DNA of 64,000 bases, taken from positions 186,001 through 250,000 of the forward strand of contig NZ_PYLO01000002.1 in NCBI RefSeq assembly GCF_003024715.1, given 5' to 3'. Position numbers and translations under genes: made by a program. The stretch is from Clostridium fessum. GTDB lineage: Bacteria > Bacillota > Clostridia > Lachnospirales > Lachnospiraceae. Positions 35,481-43,999 of this stretch are shown piece by piece (the stretch's first letter is position 1; the number at the start of each line of letters is the position of its first letter). The notes under the pieces were generated by a model, which saw only the letters and a list, made by a program, of their open reading frames with translations, was not told the origin of the DNA and searched no databases.

Positions 35481-36282
35481 GAAAGAATCCACCGCCCAGA
35501 AAGCCTACCTCCGCCGCCAGCTCCATCGGCGCCGTCTGGTTCTCTTCTGCCGGATTTTCTTATTCGTTTTCTTTTTAATATGCTGGGAAATGAGCGCCCG
35601 ACTGGGGCTCATCGACGCGTTTATTTTCAGTTCCCCGTCACGCACCGTGCGCTGTTTCCTGCGGATGATGCAGGACAAAAGCATCCTCATCCACACCGGC
35701 GTGACGCTCTATGAAACGCTGATCAGCTTTACACTGGTCATCCTCTGCGGGCTGATCGGCGCGGTTCTCCTCTGGTCGAGCCGGAATCTTTCAGAGATTC
35801 TGGAGCCGTACCTCGTCATGCTCAACAGTCTGCCGAAATCTGCCCTCGCCCCGATTCTCATCGTCTGGCTTGGAAGCAACATCCGCACGATCATCGTTGC
35901 CTCCATCTCGGTCGCTGTCTTCGGCTCGATCCTGACACTCCACAACGGATTTTCCTCGATGGATCCCGACCAGATCAAATTAATCCGGTCCCTCGGAGGA
36001 AACCGGATTCATATTTTAACCAAAGTCCTGCTGCCAGGCTCAATCCCACTGATTCTCGCCAACATGAAGGTCAACATCGGTCTCTGCCTGGTCGGCGTCA
36101 TCATCGGTGAATTTCTCGCTGCCAAACAGGGACTCGGATATCTGATCATCTACGGCTCACAGGTATTCCAGATGGATATGGTTGTGATGAGTATTATTCT
36201 TTTATGTATTATGTCTGCGGCGCTATATCAGGGAGTAGGAATACTGGGAAAATTTCTACAGCAGCAATATCACCAGCATTAA
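35470..36282 (+). CDS. ABC transporter permease (nitrate/sulfonate/taurine family)
   Basis: 270 residues. A very basic N-terminus (RRQLHRRR) precedes the first membrane helix (about 31-50). Six hydrophobic segments are visible. The family loop motif RSLGGNRIHILTKVLLPGSIPLILANMKVNIG, near residues 175-205, is the EAA-type contact site with the ATPase. ATG 35470 was chosen because GGGGAGGG precedes it and it lies inside the ATPase 3' end, the usual coupled arrangement. Substrate unknown. Confidence 0.9.
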   Translation: MKCKKESTAQKAYLRRQLHRRRLVLFCRIFLFVFFLICWEMSARLGLIDAFIFSSPSRTVRCFLRMMQDKSILIHTGVTLYETLISFTLVILCGLIGAVLLWSSRNLSEILEPYLVMLNSLPKSALAPILIVWLGSNIRTIIVASISVAVFGSILTLHNGFSSMDPDQIKLIRSLGGNRIHILTKVLLPGSIPLILANMKVNIGLCLVGVIIGEFLAAKQGLGYLIIYGSQVFQMDMVVMSIILLCIMSAALYQGVGILGKFLQQQYHQH

Positions 36283-36409
36283 ATCTGTCCACTGCTTCAC
36301 GTTTGCTGTTCTTAAACGCCTGCATTTTTCCGCATCCTGTTCCCGCCGAAGCCTGTTTCCTGCCGCTTTTCTTTCCCTCATCCTGTAGAAAACTTGCAGG
36401 GAACAGACT

Positions 36410-37150
36410 TTACAGCTTCTGCTCCTTCTCCAGCTTCTCTGCTTCTTCCATCTCCTCTGCCGCCTCGACTGCCGTCTCCTCCGGAGTCTCGCTTTCAAGC
36501 GGAGCCGTACCGACCGCGATAAAGGTTCTCGCAGCCGCCAATGGCAGAAAGCCTACATAGGCGCTGTAGATGCCGAACTGACCGACCGCCCACGCTCCGA
36601 GTACCACGCCCAGGAAAAAGCTGATGACCGTATAGGTATAAAGAATTGCTTTTCTCTTAAATTCCTTATCCTTTGTCAGACCATACTGCAGCCAGCCAAG
36701 CACCGACTGTTTGAAGTTGTTCGTCATAAAGATCGTCGCACTGTTAAATCCGTCGGCACCGGAATAGACGCCCCACTGAAATGCGGATGCAAAGAAAATC
36801 GGATAAATTCCAACCAGCGCCGGTTCAAGCGGCAGCATCGACGCCAGTGCCAGCGCAGCCGCATCCACCCAGAGGGCAAATTTCCGCATGTTTATTTTCG
36901 TAAAGTTCGTGAGCAGATATGCGGATGCCACGCCCAGTCCAAACAGCACCAGCGCAGCCAGACGCAGAAGGACGTTAAACCATTCCATCGATACCAGTTC
37001 CGCTCCCATCTCCATCAGGTTGCCTGTCTGAGCAGAGCCAAAGTTTCCGGCATGAAGCAAAATCGCATAGGCTCCGAGAAATCCCCCGACCAGGGATATA
37101 TTCCAATGAAGGATCGCATCCAGGCGATCCCGAATCACTTTCTGTACCAT
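36410..37150 (-). CDS. YoaK (DUF1275) family membrane protein
   Basis: 246 residues. Six or so hydrophobic segments occupy residues 15-210. VGGFLGAYAILLHAGNFGSAQTGNLMEMG contains the HAGxFxSAQTGN-type family motif, and FNSATIFMTNNFKQ is the second. The last 35 residues are a charged Glu/Ala/Lys coil. Function of the family is not established. A promoter lies directly upstream (37174-37202). Confidence 0.85.
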   Translation of the reverse strand: MVQKVIRDRLDAILHWNISLVGGFLGAYAILLHAGNFGSAQTGNLMEMGAELVSMEWFNVLLRLAALVLFGLGVASAYLLTNFTKINMRKFALWVDAAALALASMLPLEPALVGIYPIFFASAFQWGVYSGADGFNSATIFMTNNFKQSVLGWLQYGLTKDKEFKRKAILYTYTVISFFLGVVLGAWAVGQFGIYSAYVGFLPLAAARTFIAVGTAPLESETPEETAVEAAEEMEEAEKLEKEQKL

Positions 37151-37173
37151 ACCATTACCGCCTTTCGCGGTTG

Positions 37174-37202
37174 ATTGTATCGCGCGGCGGCTGGATCGTC
37201 AA
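37174..37202 (-). promoter_or_regulatory. Promoter of the DUF1275 gene
   Basis: Minus strand TTGACG (37202-37197), 17 bases, TACAAT (37179-37174). Confidence 0.6.
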
Positions 37203-37256
37203 TGACAATTTACAAAAAATTACCATTTCTATCATAGACATTATCTATATAATGGC

Positions 37257-37301
37257 AAAAAAATCACTCCGGATAGTCTCCCAAAAAAACTGTCCGAAGT
37301 G
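37257..37301 (-). terminator. Terminator of the pucR-sdaAB-sdaAA-ansA operon
   Basis: CACTCCGGATAG (37265-37276) and CTGTCCGAAGTG (37290-37301) pair with two wobble positions; an uninterrupted T-run follows on the minus strand. Confidence 0.75.
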
Positions 37302-37316
37302 TTTTTTCTATCTCCT

Positions 37317-38360
37317 TTAATCATGCACCGCACAAGTAAAAAGCATATCCCGGTTAATGGTTTTATAAAACATCTCCCGTATTTCTTCCGGATCACTGGT
37401 TTGTCCCAGAATCCACATTAATTTTGTCACAACCGCTTCCAGCGTCATATCATAGGCCTCCAAGAGGTCAAATTCCTTTTTAATGCTTTTTCCCACCTCG
37501 TAGACTGACATATTGCTGCCCTCATTGGTTACCTGTGTGGTCATGACAACTGTTTTCCCGGTCCGCACCAGATCTTCAATGGATTTATGAAAATCACCCG
37601 AATCATAAGTTGGAATGCCTCCGACACCGAAGGACTCCAAAATCACCGCATCACAGTGTTCTGCCATGTAATCCAGCACGCCGGAATCCATGGCCGGTAT
37701 CAGCTTCAAAAGGCCCACTTTCGAATTCAATGAATGATAAAACCTCACCGGTTCTTTCATCTGCTCTTTATCATCCAGATAGAAAATAATATGCCCATCT
37801 AGGATGGCTGCAATATAAGGGAAATTGATACTGGAAAAGGCATTGTAGCTCTTCGTTTTTTCTTTTTTTCCCCTGGTTCCGGCAATCACCTTGCCGTCAA
37901 AGACAATCGTTACACCATATGCCTTATCGCTGCTGGCGAACCGCAAACTGTCTGAAAGATTTGTTCTGGCATCAGTGATTTCCAAATCAATCGGCTTCTG
38001 TGCGCCGGTCACAACGATAGGTTTTCTCGAATTCTGCACCAGATAGGAAAGCGCTGCCGCCGTATAAGCCATGGTATCGGTTCCATGGCAGACCACAAAT
38101 CCATCATAATCTTCATAGTGTTTTTCAATGGTCTCTGCAATCATCAGCCAGTAACGCGGCTGCATATTCGTACTGTCAATATTAATCACCTGCAGCGAAT
38201 CCACCTTACAAAACTCTTTTGTATCCGGAACATACCTAAGCAGTTCTTCCGATGTAAGAAGGGGCTTGAGCCCATCCTCACTGCTTTTACAGGCAATCGT
38301 GCCTCCCGTTCCAAGCATTAAAATTCGCTTTAATACCCTGTCTTTTACTAAACTACTCAT
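37317..38360 (-). CDS. ansA: L-asparaginase, type I
   Basis: 347 residues. It hydrolyses asparagine to aspartate and ammonia. The two catalytic threonine motifs are clear: LGTGGTIA with Thr21, and HGTDTMAYTA at 92-101. No signal peptide, so it is cytoplasmic. The start codon overlaps the sdaAA stop as ATGA, so the genes are translationally coupled. It is the last gene of the operon before the terminator at 37257-37301. Glutaminase side activity cannot be judged. Confidence 0.93.
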   Translation of the reverse strand: MSSLVKDRVLKRILMLGTGGTIACKSSEDGLKPLLTSEELLRYVPDTKEFCKVDSLQVINIDSTNMQPRYWLMIAETIEKHYEDYDGFVVCHGTDTMAYTAAALSYLVQNSRKPIVVTGAQKPIDLEITDARTNLSDSLRFASSDKAYGVTIVFDGKVIAGTRGKKEKTKSYNAFSSINFPYIAAILDGHIIFYLDDKEQMKEPVRFYHSLNSKVGLLKLIPAMDSGVLDYMAEHCDAVILESFGVGGIPTYDSGDFHKSIEDLVRTGKTVVMTTQVTNEGSNMSVYEVGKSIKKEFDLLEAYDMTLEAVVTKLMWILGQTSDPEEIREMFYKTINRDMLFTCAVHD

Positions 38361-39247
38361 TGATTCCTTATTTCATCGGCAATTCTCTTCCCTGTCTCAG
38401 ACTCCGCAATTCCTCCTAATGCAGTTTCCCGAAGTTCTCTTGGCAGTTGCTTTCCTACTCTGTACATAGCCTCAATTGCCTCATCTGCCGGAACCGGACA
38501 CACCGTATCTGCCAGTGCCAAATCTGCACTGACAATGGCATTCACCGCCTGAGACGCATTTCTCTGTGCACATGGTATCTGAACTAATCCTGCAATCGGA
38601 TCACAGACCAATCCCATCACATTAATCAATGCCAATGACACCGCTGCTGCCTGCTGTCTGCAGGTTCCGCCTGCCAGATACACTACGGCTGCAGCTGCCA
38701 TAGCAGCCGCCACTCCACATTCTGCCTGACATCCTCCCTCCGCTCCTGCAACAGTGGCATTTTTCACTACCACCGCTCCAATTCCGGAAGCAATGAGAAG
38801 TCCTTCCAGGATCTTTCTCTTAGATAGATTCCACTCTTCTTCCATCGTAACCAGAACGGCTGGAAGAATTCCGCACGAGCCTGCAGTCGGGGCCGCACAA
38901 ATCTTACCCATCGCCGCATTCGTCTCACTTAACGAAATGGCACGTGCCATCATTTTATTGATACCCACCCCACACAGACTATTTCCGTTTTCTGCATAGC
39001 TGAACTGGCGCTCCGCCATACCGGTGATCATTGTTTTCCGAAGGCGTTTTCCAGATTCACCAAGTGCCGCTGTCGTTCCATTTTTCATGATGTCATATCG
39101 ATTCTCCAGCTCTTTCCAGACATCATCCTCACATTTATCCGTACAACGCATCTCATCTTCAAGAATCTCCATCCACATCGGCTGATTTCGTTCCTCGGCT
39201 GTACGGCACAAATCCTCAATTGTATTATACACCTCTGCCTTCCCCAC
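38357..39247 (-). CDS. sdaAA: L-serine dehydratase, iron-sulfur-dependent, alpha subunit
   Basis: 296 residues. With the beta subunit it deaminates L-serine to pyruvate using an oxygen-sensitive 4Fe-4S cluster, the type found in anaerobes. Cysteines typical of the cluster region appear in CAAPTAGSCGILP, GGCQAECG and LVCDPIAGLVQIPC. It follows sdaAB after 96 bases that contain a family B palindrome (39293-39322), and it is coupled to ansA. Confidence 0.95.
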   Translation of the reverse strand: MGKAEVYNTIEDLCRTAEERNQPMWMEILEDEMRCTDKCEDDVWKELENRYDIMKNGTTAALGESGKRLRKTMITGMAERQFSYAENGNSLCGVGINKMMARAISLSETNAAMGKICAAPTAGSCGILPAVLVTMEEEWNLSKRKILEGLLIASGIGAVVVKNATVAGAEGGCQAECGVAAAMAAAAVVYLAGGTCRQQAAAVSLALINVMGLVCDPIAGLVQIPCAQRNASQAVNAIVSADLALADTVCPVPADEAIEAMYRVGKQLPRELRETALGGIAESETGKRIADEIRNQ

Positions 39248-39292
39248 TTTCTTCTATATTCTACTGCATATTCCTGGCACATATCTTAGGTC

Positions 39293-39322
39293 GTTACTGT
39301 TCACGCATACGTGCCCAGTAAC
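39293..39322. repeat. Palindromic repeat family B, copy 4 (inside the sda operon)
   Basis: 30 bases, identical to 15223-15252. It lies between sdaAB and sdaAA; CTTAGG occurs on both sides (39285-39290 and just after 39322). Confidence 0.85.
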
Positions 39323-39343
39323 CTTAGGCCTTCCTGCCGAAAG

Positions 39344-40006
39344 TTATATCTGTACTGCCTGTACACTCAATACATCCGGAATCCGGCGAAGACGTTCAAG
39401 AATTTTATCATCCACCGACTCATCCACCTCTATAATGCTCAGTGCATGCTCTCCTTTCGTATTTCTCGTCAGCTTCAGAGTTCCTACATTCATGTCTTCG
39501 TCCAAAAGAACGCTGGTAATCTGATGAATCATGCCTTTTCGATCCATGTGACTAATCACAATTGCAGGCAACTCAGCTGAAAGATCAATCCGGCAGCCAT
39601 TTAAATCATTAATCATGATACGACCACCTCCAATAGACGATCCTACCATACAAAGAACCTGCTCCTCTCCATCAAAAAGGCGAATTTCTACTGCATTTTC
39701 ATGAACTCCCTCCATCTGCTTTTCAAAAAATTTCCAGGTGAGTCCTTGTTCAGCAGCAATCTGGAACGCGTCGGGAATCCGCCCGTCTTCCGGACTCATA
39801 CCAATAATACCCGCAAGTAATGCCAGATCAGTTCCATGTCCGCGATATGTTTTCGCAAACGATCCATGTAAGCCAAATTCTGCTCTGTTAAACGTTTTTC
39901 CGCAAAGTGCGCGGGCAGCCCCTCCCAATCTTGCAGCCCCTGCTGTATGGGAACTGGACGGTCCTATCATGACCGGTCCTATCACATCCATAATACTAAT
40001 ATCCAT
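39344..40006 (-). CDS. sdaAB: L-serine dehydratase, iron-sulfur-dependent, beta subunit
   Basis: 220 residues. The N-terminal SDH_beta domain shows DVIGPVMIGPSSSHTAGAARLG, the family signature; the C-terminal 75 residues form an ACT domain (AIVISHMDRKGMIHQITSVLLDEDMNVGTLKL, then EVDESVDDKILERLRRI), which may bind serine or another amino acid. It begins 27 bases after the PucR-type regulator gene and precedes sdaAA. Confidence 0.95.
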   Translation of the reverse strand: MDISIMDVIGPVMIGPSSSHTAGAARLGGAARALCGKTFNRAEFGLHGSFAKTYRGHGTDLALLAGIIGMSPEDGRIPDAFQIAAEQGLTWKFFEKQMEGVHENAVEIRLFDGEEQVLCMVGSSIGGGRIMINDLNGCRIDLSAELPAIVISHMDRKGMIHQITSVLLDEDMNVGTLKLTRNTKGEHALSIIEVDESVDDKILERLRRIPDVLSVQAVQI

Positions 40007-40033
40007 CTTTCTCCTCCTGATAGTCAGAGTGCA

Positions 40034-41482
40034 TTAACGTCTTTCTGCCGTCATCCGTTCCAGATAAAGAAGTGTTCCTAGCGATGATATTTCATTCAAT
40101 GATAAATCGCTCCCCATTTCCATATACTGTACTGCTTTTTCAATTCTATATTTTACGGAATTAACATGAATTCCCAAAAGCTGTGATACTTCTTTAATAC
40201 TGCGAAGAACCAGATAAAGGCGAAGTGTGTTCAAAAAAATTATCACTTCATCTGAATATTTGATTTTTAATTGATCCGCCGAATACAAAAGAACTTTCTG
40301 TTCCCTCGGCGCATTCGTAAGCAGGTAAAGTAAAGAAAGCTCATCCATACTGTAAAGTCCCTTCAAAAACAGAAGAGAATTCAATAAATTTTTTATTCGC
40401 ATGATCTCTCGATGCAGTTCCTTATTTTTATATTTTCTTTGTGAAAACACAAACAAATTCGGTTTATTATCTTCTGACAACCTGCAATAAACATCATATG
40501 GCGATTTCATCCCTTCCTCTTCCGGAATTAACAAAATACAGTATTTCTGATTATAGTTACTTTCATACAAAATATACTTTCTGTCAAAGTTTAATTTCGA
40601 TTTGTCAAAACTATCAAATCGCATGAACACTATGTATATTTTTGCTTTCCCGTAGTATGGTATTGCTGGTTCAATTTTTCGTATTTTACTGCCCTGAGAA
40701 ATATTATCCAGTTCCCGAACTATATAAGGCGCCATCTGATGATATAGCTGAAGCATATTCTCCTGCACTGACCCCCGGCTCGGACAGCAGGCCACCATGC
40801 TGTTTTCTCCAAAATATACAACTGCCAGGCGTGAACTATCAATTCGAAGCATCATCGGAGATTGCATCGTATTCCCCTCATTCTGTCGTATCTTCTGAAT
40901 CCGGGAAATCAAAAAAGCTACCGTAATTCCTTCTGTTCCATAACTGTAAACCGTCAATGCACTCATCACAATCGGAAGCTGCAAAATCTCACTCATTTTC
41001 CGGCACAGCATATCCGGATCTTTATTCACATGAAAATCAACAAAGGTCCCCAATGCCATATCCATCCAACTGCGTTCGATCGATTCCATGCTGTTGTTTG
41101 CGATGATGCTATATTCCGAAACCATATCTCCCCACCGAACAGTTACAGGAATATATAAAATCGGAAAACCACATTCATTTCCCAATTTCAATATCTCAGG
41201 ATCTATCTCCTCATTTAGGTAACTTCCAGGCATTATCCCGATCCCAGCACATCGATGCTCGATCATCGCCTCAATCAGATGTATCCGGTTTTCTTTATTA
41301 TCCGCCAGGCTCCAGAAACTCGTCAGATAAAAAATCCCCTCATCCAAATACTGAACAACCGCTGGATAGGTCTCTTCTAGAATCTCGAATCGTCGTATCA
41401 CACGATACGCACCATTTCCTCCCGCTGCAATATAGCCTTCACGCATGGAAGGCAGATTCAATATATCAATTGCTCTTATCAT
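40034..41482 (-). CDS. PucR-type transcriptional regulator
   Basis: 482 residues. The N-terminal 120 residues resemble the PucR-type sensor domain (IRAIDILNLPSM, then EETYPAVVQYLDEGIFYLTSFW). The C-terminus has the HTH_30 domain: VLRSIKEVSQLLGIHVNSVKYRIEKAVQYM, near residues 425-460. ATG 41482 is preceded by GGAGG; 22 further codons are open upstream. It is the first gene of an operon with serine dehydratase and asparaginase and probably controls it in response to an amino acid or a derivative. This is inference from position. Confidence 0.88.
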   Translation of the reverse strand: MIRAIDILNLPSMREGYIAAGGNGAYRVIRRFEILEETYPAVVQYLDEGIFYLTSFWSLADNKENRIHLIEAMIEHRCAGIGIMPGSYLNEEIDPEILKLGNECGFPILYIPVTVRWGDMVSEYSIIANNSMESIERSWMDMALGTFVDFHVNKDPDMLCRKMSEILQLPIVMSALTVYSYGTEGITVAFLISRIQKIRQNEGNTMQSPMMLRIDSSRLAVVYFGENSMVACCPSRGSVQENMLQLYHQMAPYIVRELDNISQGSKIRKIEPAIPYYGKAKIYIVFMRFDSFDKSKLNFDRKYILYESNYNQKYCILLIPEEEGMKSPYDVYCRLSEDNKPNLFVFSQRKYKNKELHREIMRIKNLLNSLLFLKGLYSMDELSLLYLLTNAPREQKVLLYSADQLKIKYSDEVIIFLNTLRLYLVLRSIKEVSQLLGIHVNSVKYRIEKAVQYMEMGSDLSLNEISSLGTLLYLERMTAERR

Positions 41483-41595
41483 TCTGCCAGCACCTCCGAG
41501 TCGTGTTATATAGCGATCAATTATACTACAAATTGCCCGAACCCGCACCTAAAATAAAGATTCAACTCAACACATTACACAAACCCTCAAAAAAG

Positions 41596-41623
41596 GGGGA
41601 TGCTGCAAATCTGCAGCATCCCC
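41596..41623 (-). terminator. Terminator of the peptide-transport/peptidase operon
   Basis: GGGGATGCTGCA and TGCAGCATCCCC form a perfect 12-base-pair stem with a 4-base loop. In the minus direction CTTTTTTG follows. Confidence 0.9.
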
Positions 41624-41644
41624 TTGCCTATTTTTCTATCCTGA

Positions 41645-42697
41645 TCAATGACCTAACTGATGTGCCATTTCTACAATTTCAGGAGTAGGGCCAACAACTC
41701 TACCTTCGTCAAGAATCTGAACACCATCTACCCATACGCTGCAGTTTAAGCAAATACCATCAGAATGGGTTGCTGCCGGGATACCACCCGGAATATCCGA
41801 AACAAGCTGAGGACCAACATTACCAAATCCCCACTCTGTACATCCCCATACTCGCTCATCTTCTACGATATCTCCATTGAGCATTGCATTCGGTCCAAAA
41901 CCAAAGCTTCCATGAGCAACCAGATAAATCTGTTTGTCATTGAATGATTTCATCCACTCTGCATAAGCCTTTGCATCCGTTCCTTCGCCTTCAATCTTGG
42001 TAACATAACCCTTTTCAATGGTAAATGTAATCGGATTCTTTACAGCTCCCAGAGGCGGTGTGATAGTACCATCTACCACGATCGTTCCATTGATGCTGTC
42101 AAAGTTCGGAGACCAGCTAATCTGTCCTGGGAACATCTTAATTTCGCCCTTACGTACATGTCCATCTGCTGTCACATAAGCTCTACCCGGCTCATTATCG
42201 CATTCCAGGTGCATACCATTTGGAGATGTGATTACAAAATGTTTTCCAGCCTCACAGAAATCAGAGATTGCCATGATAAATTTAGTCAGAAGATTATTAT
42301 CAACTTTACCGATATTACGAACCATCAGCTCCGGATTAACTCCACACAGATTCATGTATCTTGGTCTATCTTCCGGATCCGCTACAATCTTATCATATGC
42401 AGTTGAATAGAAGATCCATTTATTGTTATACTCTACCCAGGCATCACATCCCTTGATAGCTGCCACTAACGGCTCAATCGGCATATCAATATCTCCGGCT
42501 TTTCCACAGTCTCTTGGTGTTGACATTTTCAGGACCAGCGGTTTTGCCCCCAGCGCAAAAGCAGCTTTTGCTGTTGCGTTTACAACGTCCATATTCGACT
42601 CTGTATCACACGTAATAGCAAGGGATTCTCCGGGCTGCAAATCAAACATATCATGAAGCAGCTTATAGCACGCATTCGTCAATTCTAATTCGTACAT
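41645..42697 (-). CDS. COG2309 family protein (M29 aminopeptidase / NicX-like), paralog 1
   Basis: 350 residues. It belongs to the group that joins M29 leucyl aminopeptidases (aminopeptidase T) with the NicX dihydroxypyridine dioxygenases. No signal peptide. Visible candidate metal ligands are the histidine in LVAHGSFGFGP and the pair HSD in PAATHSDG, 48 residues between the histidines. GDIVEDERVWGCTEWGFGNVGP lies between them. A second copy sits at 44000 with an M20 peptidase between, all behind a peptide ABC transporter, so peptide or amide hydrolysis is the most likely job. Last gene of the operon. Confidence 0.7.
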   Translation of the reverse strand: MYELELTNACYKLLHDMFDLQPGESLAITCDTESNMDVVNATAKAAFALGAKPLVLKMSTPRDCGKAGDIDMPIEPLVAAIKGCDAWVEYNNKWIFYSTAYDKIVADPEDRPRYMNLCGVNPELMVRNIGKVDNNLLTKFIMAISDFCEAGKHFVITSPNGMHLECDNEPGRAYVTADGHVRKGEIKMFPGQISWSPNFDSINGTIVVDGTITPPLGAVKNPITFTIEKGYVTKIEGEGTDAKAYAEWMKSFNDKQIYLVAHGSFGFGPNAMLNGDIVEDERVWGCTEWGFGNVGPQLVSDIPGGIPAATHSDGICLNCSVWVDGVQILDEGRVVGPTPEIVEMAHQLGH

Positions 42698-42734
42698 GTA
42701 TGTGTACCTCCTATCATTTTATTGTTTTCTTATC

Positions 42735-43967
42735 CTACTCTTCGTATCTAGCCAACGCAGCCAGATAAATCTTTGTATCACGAACCAAGTTATCAATTAC
42801 CACATATTCATTCGGTGTATGACACATATCATCCAGTGTAGACCAGATTACAGCAGGAATATTTTTTTCCCGGAGAATGGCGCCACAGGTGCCGCCTCCG
42901 ATACCACCGCAGTAGGCCTTTGTTCCCGTCTCCGAGATTGCCTCCATCAAGCTCCGTACTACCTTACTTTCCGGCGAGGTAGGCGGCGGTGCAACCACCC
43001 GGGTCAGATACTCCACATTCATGTTAATTCCCGGGTATTTTGCCTCATATTGCTTCATAAGTCCTTGGATAAACTCCATCACTTCATCCACTGAATAATC
43101 CGGTAAAATTCTTAAATCCATACAAAATACATCTTTTCCCGGCATGACATTAGGACTTTCCACATTGGCAAATTTTTGTGTCACCTCAAAGGTCGACATT
43201 GGTGGATTGAACATGGTGTCTTCTTTATCATATCTCGTTTTAAGAGCATCCTCCAATTCAACACCAAATTTCATTCCTATATAACATGCATTGATACCCA
43301 GATGTGGCATCGCTGCATGAGATGTTTTTCCGTTTATTGTAAATTTAAGCCAAATCTGCGATTTTTCTGCAATTTCAACAAAAGAGCCATCCGCGCTGCC
43401 CCCATCCGGAACAATTGCCTCATCTTTCGGCTGAATGAGTCCTTTATCAAGAAGTGCCTTCATGCCAAAATCACTTCCAGTTTCTTCATCCGACGCATAA
43501 TAGAAGCACAAATTCCTATCTATCTGGATATGTTCGGCAAACAACGCCTCGCATGCATACATGGTAGTAATCACTGACTGGCTGTTATCTTCACATCCAA
43601 GTCCATAGATTCTTCCATCCTTTACTGTAGGAGTAAAAGGATCCGTATCCCAGGCACTTAAATCTCCCGGACCTACGGTGTCCACATGGCTGATAAACCA
43701 CAGAGAACGATCCGTAAGCTTAGTTCCGGGGATTGTCACAACTACGTTGAGGCGCACGCCTTCTTTGACATTTTCGTCCGGAACCTCGTATACCTCATAG
43801 GGGATCTGGCGCTTATCGAACCATCGCATGATCCACTGCATTCTTGCATATTCGCCGGTGCCTCCCATCTTCGGATTGACAGCAGGTATCGAACTCATCT
43901 CTATCATATCTGCAACCATCTGTTCCCGTTTTTCTGAAATCAGATTCTGCAATTTCTGAACATCCAT
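42735..43967 (-). CDS. M20 family metallopeptidase (ArgE/DapE/CPG2-like)
   Basis: 410 residues. All di-zinc ligands of the family are visible: HVDTVGPGD (His, Asp), GLGCEDNSQS (bridging Asp), DEETGSD (Glu-Glu), VPDGGSAD (Asp) and the last histidine in DDMCHTPNEY. A dimerisation domain lies between about residues 190 and 300 (KTSHAAMPHLGINA). No signal peptide. Family members cleave small peptides or N-acyl amino acids. It lies between two COG2309 paralogs in a peptide-transport operon. Confidence 0.9.
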   Translation of the reverse strand: MDVQKLQNLISEKREQMVADMIEMSSIPAVNPKMGGTGEYARMQWIMRWFDKRQIPYEVYEVPDENVKEGVRLNVVVTIPGTKLTDRSLWFISHVDTVGPGDLSAWDTDPFTPTVKDGRIYGLGCEDNSQSVITTMYACEALFAEHIQIDRNLCFYYASDEETGSDFGMKALLDKGLIQPKDEAIVPDGGSADGSFVEIAEKSQIWLKFTINGKTSHAAMPHLGINACYIGMKFGVELEDALKTRYDKEDTMFNPPMSTFEVTQKFANVESPNVMPGKDVFCMDLRILPDYSVDEVMEFIQGLMKQYEAKYPGINMNVEYLTRVVAPPPTSPESKVVRSLMEAISETGTKAYCGGIGGGTCGAILREKNIPAVIWSTLDDMCHTPNEYVVIDNLVRDTKIYLAALARYEE

Positions 43968-43999
43968 CGTGTACCTCTCCGTAATTTATTACTTATTGA

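Noticed and set aside
36337-36406. Terminator between the ABC permease and DUF1275 genes
   Set aside because: CTGTTCCC/GGGAACAG arms are only 8 bases and more than 50 bases apart, without a T-run.
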